This document shows, piece after piece, positions 60,674-64,000 of a stretch of DNA of 64,000 bases. The translations under genes were made by a program, and so were the position numbers. The DNA is from Sphingobium sp. (GTDB taxonomy: Bacteria; Pseudomonadota; Alphaproteobacteria; Sphingomonadales; Sphingomonadaceae). The stretch's first letter is position 1. Each line of letters opens with the position of its first letter. The notes beneath the pieces were generated by a model. That model worked only from the letters and a program-made list of their open reading frames with translations. It did not search any database and was not told the DNA's origin. The stretch is taken from assembly GCA_003248935.1 (NCBI GenBank), contig QFQF01000001.1, positions 310,001 through 374,000 on the forward strand, given 5' to 3'.

Positions 60674-61219
60674 ATGCAGCGAAACAGCAAATCCATCCCC
60701 CTCCACCCCGGCACCCCGATCGTACTGATCGGCATGATGGGCGTGGGCAAGTCCACCGTCGGCCGCCGCCTTGCCGCGCGCCTCGGCCTCGCCTTCGTCG
60801 ACGCGGACGAGGAGATCGAGAAGGCGGCGGGCATGACCATCCCGGAAATCTTCGCGCGATACGGCGAGCCACATTTCCGGGACGGCGAACGGCGTGTGAT
60901 CGCCCGCCTGATGGACGGCGCACCCCGTGTGATCGCAACCGGCGGCGGCGCGTTCATGCAGGCGGATACGCGCGCGCTGATCCTCGACAACGCCCTCGCC
61001 GTGTGGCTGGACGCCGACATCGACGTCCTGGTCGACCGCGTGTCCCGGCGGGAAGGCCGCCCGCTGCTGAAGGACAAGGATCCGCGCACGGTCCTCACCG
61101 AACTGGCGGCGACGCGCAATCCCGTCTATGCGCTGGCGCCCATCCACGTCCGCTCCATCGCGGCGCCGCACGAAATCGCGGTGGACAGCATCATGAAGGC
61201 CCTCGAACAGTGGCGATAG
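60674..61219 (+). CDS. aroK: Shikimate kinase
   Basis: The 181-residue kinase phosphorylates shikimate in aromatic amino acid synthesis. Walker A is LIGMMGVGKSTVGRRLA. The substrate-binding FVDADEEIEK and the ATGGGAFM loop follow, then the lid arginines in SRREGRPLL. ATG 60674 gives a normal length but lacks a clear ribosome-binding site; ATG 60617 is an alternative. The end overlaps aroB by ten bases. Confidence 0.93.
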   Translation: MQRNSKSIPLHPGTPIVLIGMMGVGKSTVGRRLAARLGLAFVDADEEIEKAAGMTIPEIFARYGEPHFRDGERRVIARLMDGAPRVIATGGGAFMQADTRALILDNALAVWLDADIDVLVDRVSRREGRPLLKDKDPRTVLTELAATRNPVYALAPIHVRSIAAPHEIAVDSIMKALEQWR

Positions 61220-62313
61220 TTCCCGTTGCGCTCGGCGAGCGATCCTATGACATCCTGATAGAGGACGGCGCGCTGGATCATGCCGGAACCCACCTCGCCC
61301 GGTTCGCGCGCGGCGGCCGCTTCGCCGTCGTCACCGACGAGAATGTCGCGGCCAGCCAGCTTGGTCGCCTGGAGAGCGCGCTCGCCACGGCGGGCATCAC
61401 GATCGAGCCGATCGTCCTTCCGGCGGGGGAAAGCACGAAAAGCTGGCGCTTCCTCGAAACCCTGCTCGACCGCCTGCTGGCGCTGGAGATCGAGCGCGGC
61501 GACCATGTGATCGCGCTGGGCGGCGGTGTCATCGGCGACCTTGTCGGCTTCGCCGCCGCGATCCTGAAGCGCGGCTGCCGCTTCGTGCAGGTGCCCACGA
61601 CCCTTCTTGCGCAAGTGGACAGTTCCGTCGGCGGGAAGACCGCGATCAACGCCAGCGCCGGCAAGAACCTGATCGGCGCCTTCTACCAGCCCGGCTTCGT
61701 GCTGATCGATCCCTCGACGCTCGACAGCCTGCCTGCGCGGGAAACGCGCGCGGGCTATGCCGAGGTGGTGAAATACGGCCTGATCGACGATCCCGCCTTC
61801 TTTGCCTGGTGCGAGGATAACGGCGGTGCGCTCCTTGCCGGAGACCGTACCGCGCGGGAAACCGCGATCGAAAAGAGCGTCGGCGCGAAGGCGGCGATCG
61901 TCGCCGACGACGAGCGGGAGACGACCGGCCGCCGCGCGCTCCTGAACCTCGGCCACACCTTCGGTCATGCGCTGGAGGCGGAGACCGGCTTTTCCGACAC
62001 GCTGCTGCATGGTGAGGCAGTGGCGGCGGGCATGGCCCTCGCCTTCCGCTTCTCCGTCGCCCAGGGCCTGTGCGATCCCGCCGACGCCGCGCGGGTGACC
62101 GCGCACCTGCGGGCCGCCGGGCTGCCCCATGACCTGTCCTCCGCGCACGTCTCGGCCGACGGGAACACGCTGGTCCGCCACATGCTGCACGACAAGAAGA
62201 TGGACGCCGGGCGCCTCCCCTTCCTGCTCGCGCGCGGCATCGGCCAGACCTTCCTGGCGAAGGACGTGAAACTGGAGGACGTCGCCGCATTCCTGGACGC
62301 GGAACCCCGCTGA
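61210..62313 (+). CDS. aroB: 3-Dehydroquinate synthase
   Basis: The 367-residue NAD- and metal-dependent enzyme makes dehydroquinate from DAHP, the second step of the shikimate pathway. Landmarks are LGGGVIGDLVGFAAAILKRG, QVPTTLLAQVDSSVGGKTAI, GKNLIGAFYQP and LGHTFGHALEAETGF with the zinc histidines. GTG 61210 lies inside the end of aroK, so the two are translationally coupled. Confidence 0.96.
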   Translation: MAIVPVALGERSYDILIEDGALDHAGTHLARFARGGRFAVVTDENVAASQLGRLESALATAGITIEPIVLPAGESTKSWRFLETLLDRLLALEIERGDHVIALGGGVIGDLVGFAAAILKRGCRFVQVPTTLLAQVDSSVGGKTAINASAGKNLIGAFYQPGFVLIDPSTLDSLPARETRAGYAEVVKYGLIDDPAFFAWCEDNGGALLAGDRTARETAIEKSVGAKAAIVADDERETTGRRALLNLGHTFGHALEAETGFSDTLLHGEAVAAGMALAFRFSVAQGLCDPADAARVTAHLRAAGLPHDLSSAHVSADGNTLVRHMLHDKKMDAGRLPFLLARGIGQTFLAKDVKLEDVAAFLDAEPR

Positions 62314-62317
62314 CCGG

Positions 62318-62644
62318 TCAGGCGCGCCAGTAGGCGAAGGCCGCCCAGACCCAACCGGCGATCATCAGCGATCCGCCGACCGGCGTCACCGCGCCGAACC
62401 AGCGCGGACCGCCGATCGCCATGGCGTAGAGGGTGAACGCGAAAATCGCCGCCCCGGCCAGCAGCAGCCAGGCGGGCGTACGCGCCGTGCCCATGATGGC
62501 GATGGCCGCAACGGCATGGACGAGCTGGTAGAGGCCGCCGGTGCGCAGCCACTCGGCCGCCTGCGGACTCGACGCGCCATGGGCACCGAATGCGCCCGCC
62601 GCGATGGCGATGGCGGCGGTCAGGGCGGCAATCGCTCCCAGCAT
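62318..62644 (-). CDS. DUF423 membrane protein
   Basis: The 108-residue protein has four membrane segments and the family opening IAAGAFGAHGASSPQAAEWL with YQLVHAVAAIAIMG. DUF423 has no established function. It converges with aroB (four bases between), and its ATG shares a base with the stop of the upstream antiporter gene (TGATG). Confidence 0.88.
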   Translation of the reverse strand: MLGAIAALTAAIAIAAGAFGAHGASSPQAAEWLRTGGLYQLVHAVAAIAIMGTARTPAWLLLAGAAIFAFTLYAMAIGGPRWFGAVTPVGGSLMIAGWVWAAFAYWRA

Positions 62645-64000
62645 CAGGCGCTTCCTTCTTTCGGCTTTTCGGCACCGAACAGGGTCATCGCCCTGCCCGG
62701 CCGGTACATCAGATCCTTTGCGGCCAGCAGGCTGCCCTGCTCGATCTGCACGGCAAGGCGCTGCTGGTCGTTGGCGCGGTACTGCCGCTCCACCTCCGCG
62801 ATCTCCTCGTCCGGCACGCCCAGCGCCTGCATCGCCTGCACGCCCATGCAGATCGCCGATTCGTAGACCTCCCGCACGACCCCGGCGATGTCGAGATCCT
62901 TGAAGCGCAGCAGTTGCCGCCGGTCATAGGCCCGCACCATCACGGCTGCATGGGGAAACGCCTCCATGATCGGCGCCAGCGCCTTGGCGTCCAAGGCCGG
63001 GTCATCGATGCACAGCGCGATCAGCCGCGCCTCCTCCGCACCCGCCCGCCGCAACAGGTCGATGCGCATGCCGTCGCCATAATAGACCTTGATGTCGAAC
63101 TGGCTCGACACCTCGATCTGCGCCGGCTTCTTGTCGATCATCGTGACGGCGAAGCCCCGCCCCATCAGCATCTGCGCGACGGTCTGTCCGAACCGGCCAT
63201 AGCCGATGACGATCGCGCTGCCCTGCGGCGCCCTGTCCGGTCCTTCCAGGTCGCCGCGCTCTTTGGGCTGCGCGAACTCCAGCCGCCGCGCGAACAGCAT
63301 CAGGAACGGCGTCGTCGCCATGGAGAAGGTGACAATCGCCGAAAACAGGCTGGCCGCGGTCGGCGCGATCAGCAGCGCGCTCTGCGCCTGCGCGAACAGC
63401 ACGAAACCGAACTCGCCGCCCTGGGACAGCAGCAGGCCGAGCGCGATCGCCTGTTTCCCGTCCATGCCGAACAGGCGGGCAAGGCCGGAGATCAGCAGCA
63501 CCTTGATGGCGACCAACCCGGCCGCCATCGTCAGCACGAAGATCGGATGCTCCATCACCGCATGCAGGTCCAGCACCATGCCGACGGCGAGGAAGAACAG
63601 CCCCAGCAGGATGGAGCGGAACGGTTCGACATCCGATTCGATCTCGTGCCGGTACGGAGAATCGGCCAGCATCACGCCCGCCACGAACGCGCCCAGCGCC
63701 GTCGAGAGATGCAGCGCATGCATCAGCGCGGCGGCCGCCAGCACCGTAAACAGGCCGACGACGACGAACAGCTCCCGCTCGCCGAAATTGCCGATCAGCG
63801 CGAGCAACGGCCTGACGAGGAACCGCCCGATCAGCACCAGCCCCGCAATCGCCAGCACCGTCTCCAGCGCCAGTATCCAGCCCGGCGGCCCCGCCATGTC
63901 GGACGGATTACGCGACAGCGCGGCGACGATCGTGATCATCGGCACGATTGAAAGGTCCTGGAGCAGCAGGATCGAGAACGCCTTCTCGCCGAACGGGGAG
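62644..64000 (-). CDS. KefB-type K+/H+ antiporter, C-terminal part (truncated by window edge)
   Basis: About 451 residues of the C-terminal part are present and the N-terminus lies past base 64000. The first visible residues (SPFGEKAFSILLLQDLSIVP) belong to the CPA2 exchanger domain, followed by membrane segments such as GAFVAGVMLADSPYRHEIES, then SILLGLFFLAVGMVLDL and GLLLSQGGEFGFVLFA. The cytoplasmic RCK/TrkA-N domain has VIGYGRFGQTVAQMLMGRG and VYYGDGMRIDLLRRAGAEEA. The family exports potassium during electrophile stress under glutathione control. Confidence 0.9.
   Translation of the reverse strand, partial: SPFGEKAFSILLLQDLSIVPMITIVAALSRNPSDMAGPPGWILALETVLAIAGLVLIGRFLVRPLLALIGNFGERELFVVVGLFTVLAAAALMHALHLSTALGAFVAGVMLADSPYRHEIESDVEPFRSILLGLFFLAVGMVLDLHAVMEHPIFVLTMAAGLVAIKVLLISGLARLFGMDGKQAIALGLLLSQGGEFGFVLFAQAQSALLIAPTAASLFSAIVTFSMATTPFLMLFARRLEFAQPKERGDLEGPDRAPQGSAIVIGYGRFGQTVAQMLMGRGFAVTMIDKKPAQIEVSSQFDIKVYYGDGMRIDLLRRAGAEEARLIALCIDDPALDAKALAPIMEAFPHAAVMVRAYDRRQLLRFKDLDIAGVVREVYESAICMGVQAMQALGVPDEEIAEVERQYRANDQQRLAVQIEQGSLLAAKDLMYRPGRAMTLFGAEKPKEGSA

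Noticed and set aside
60391..61171. Long N-terminal extensions of the 603- and 65-residue proteins through aroK
   Set aside because: They would overlap aroK completely; the signal sequence and membrane helix sit at the internal starts chosen.

Overview
The window is a high-GC, gene-dense stretch of bacterial chromosome. Its gene families and order point to an alphaproteobacterium, most likely of the Sphingomonadaceae (Sphingomonas or a close relative). The main evidence is a recA preceded by the alphaproteobacterial SOS box (GAAC-N7-GAAC), the cell-cycle kinase CckA, a ChvI/ChvG two-component pair next to pckA and a short HPr kinase, HdaA next to a DUF2066 gene and purM, and a dispersed repeat with the core TTTCGAGCG-AGT-GAGA that I associate with sphingomonads. 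No phage, transposon, CRISPR array or rRNA operon is visible. This looks like core chromosome with a few less ordinary islands.

Layout, left to right. 1-2200: truncated methyltransferase, membrane-bound LytTR regulator and a DUF2306 membrane protein. 2219-8415 (minus strand): recA, then the run dapA-smpB-DUF2062-cckA-single receiver. 8510-11140: lytic transglycosylase and greB. 11147-13742: aspS followed by a PPK2 polyphosphate kinase. 13870-15386: rnd and an I78-type inhibitor lipoprotein. 15403-20963 (minus): DUF2066 gene, hda, ppk1 and ppx in one tightly packed run. 21085-24011: purM, purN (fused to a YjbR domain) and a hypothetical. 24069-26521 (minus): pepA-holC, then ndk. 26746-32318: the outer-membrane biogenesis cluster lptD-surA-pdxA-rsmA. 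32757-39007: pckA divergent from chvI-chvG-hprK-rapZ-EIIA-HPr, which joins an acid/envelope two-component system to a regulatory PTS branch and gluconeogenesis. 39103-41526: SpoU methyltransferase, MHS-type transporter and a small protein.

41589-46210 is the least ordinary part. It holds a PilZ protein, a lipoprotein, a 537-base non-coding stretch with possible alternative RNA hairpins, and then a compact operon of a ubiquitin-like sulfur carrier ending in GG, an E1-like MoeB/rhodanese protein and a CapD-like nucleotide-sugar enzyme. No other molybdenum cofactor or thiamine genes are present. This is my best candidate for an undescribed system, possibly sulfur transfer to a sugar or another metabolite.

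46257-55068 holds housekeeping and accessory genes: tag, PilZ, phhA with a divergent Lrp regulator, a glycine-zipper protein, tRNA-Arg(CCT), grxC-nitrilase-DUF1178, a TetR regulator divergent from a membrane protein with an obvious palindromic operator, comF, a methyltransferase, a Nudix hydrolase and two Flp pilins. 55142-64000 holds a run on the minus strand (65-aa membrane protein, 603-aa secreted protein, xerD, accA, M48 protease), then aroK-aroB on the plus strand, a DUF423 protein and a KefB-type antiporter truncated by the window end.

Starts were chosen from ribosome-binding sites, family length and neighbours. Several are GTG or TTG. Family names come from recognised motifs, not from database searches.
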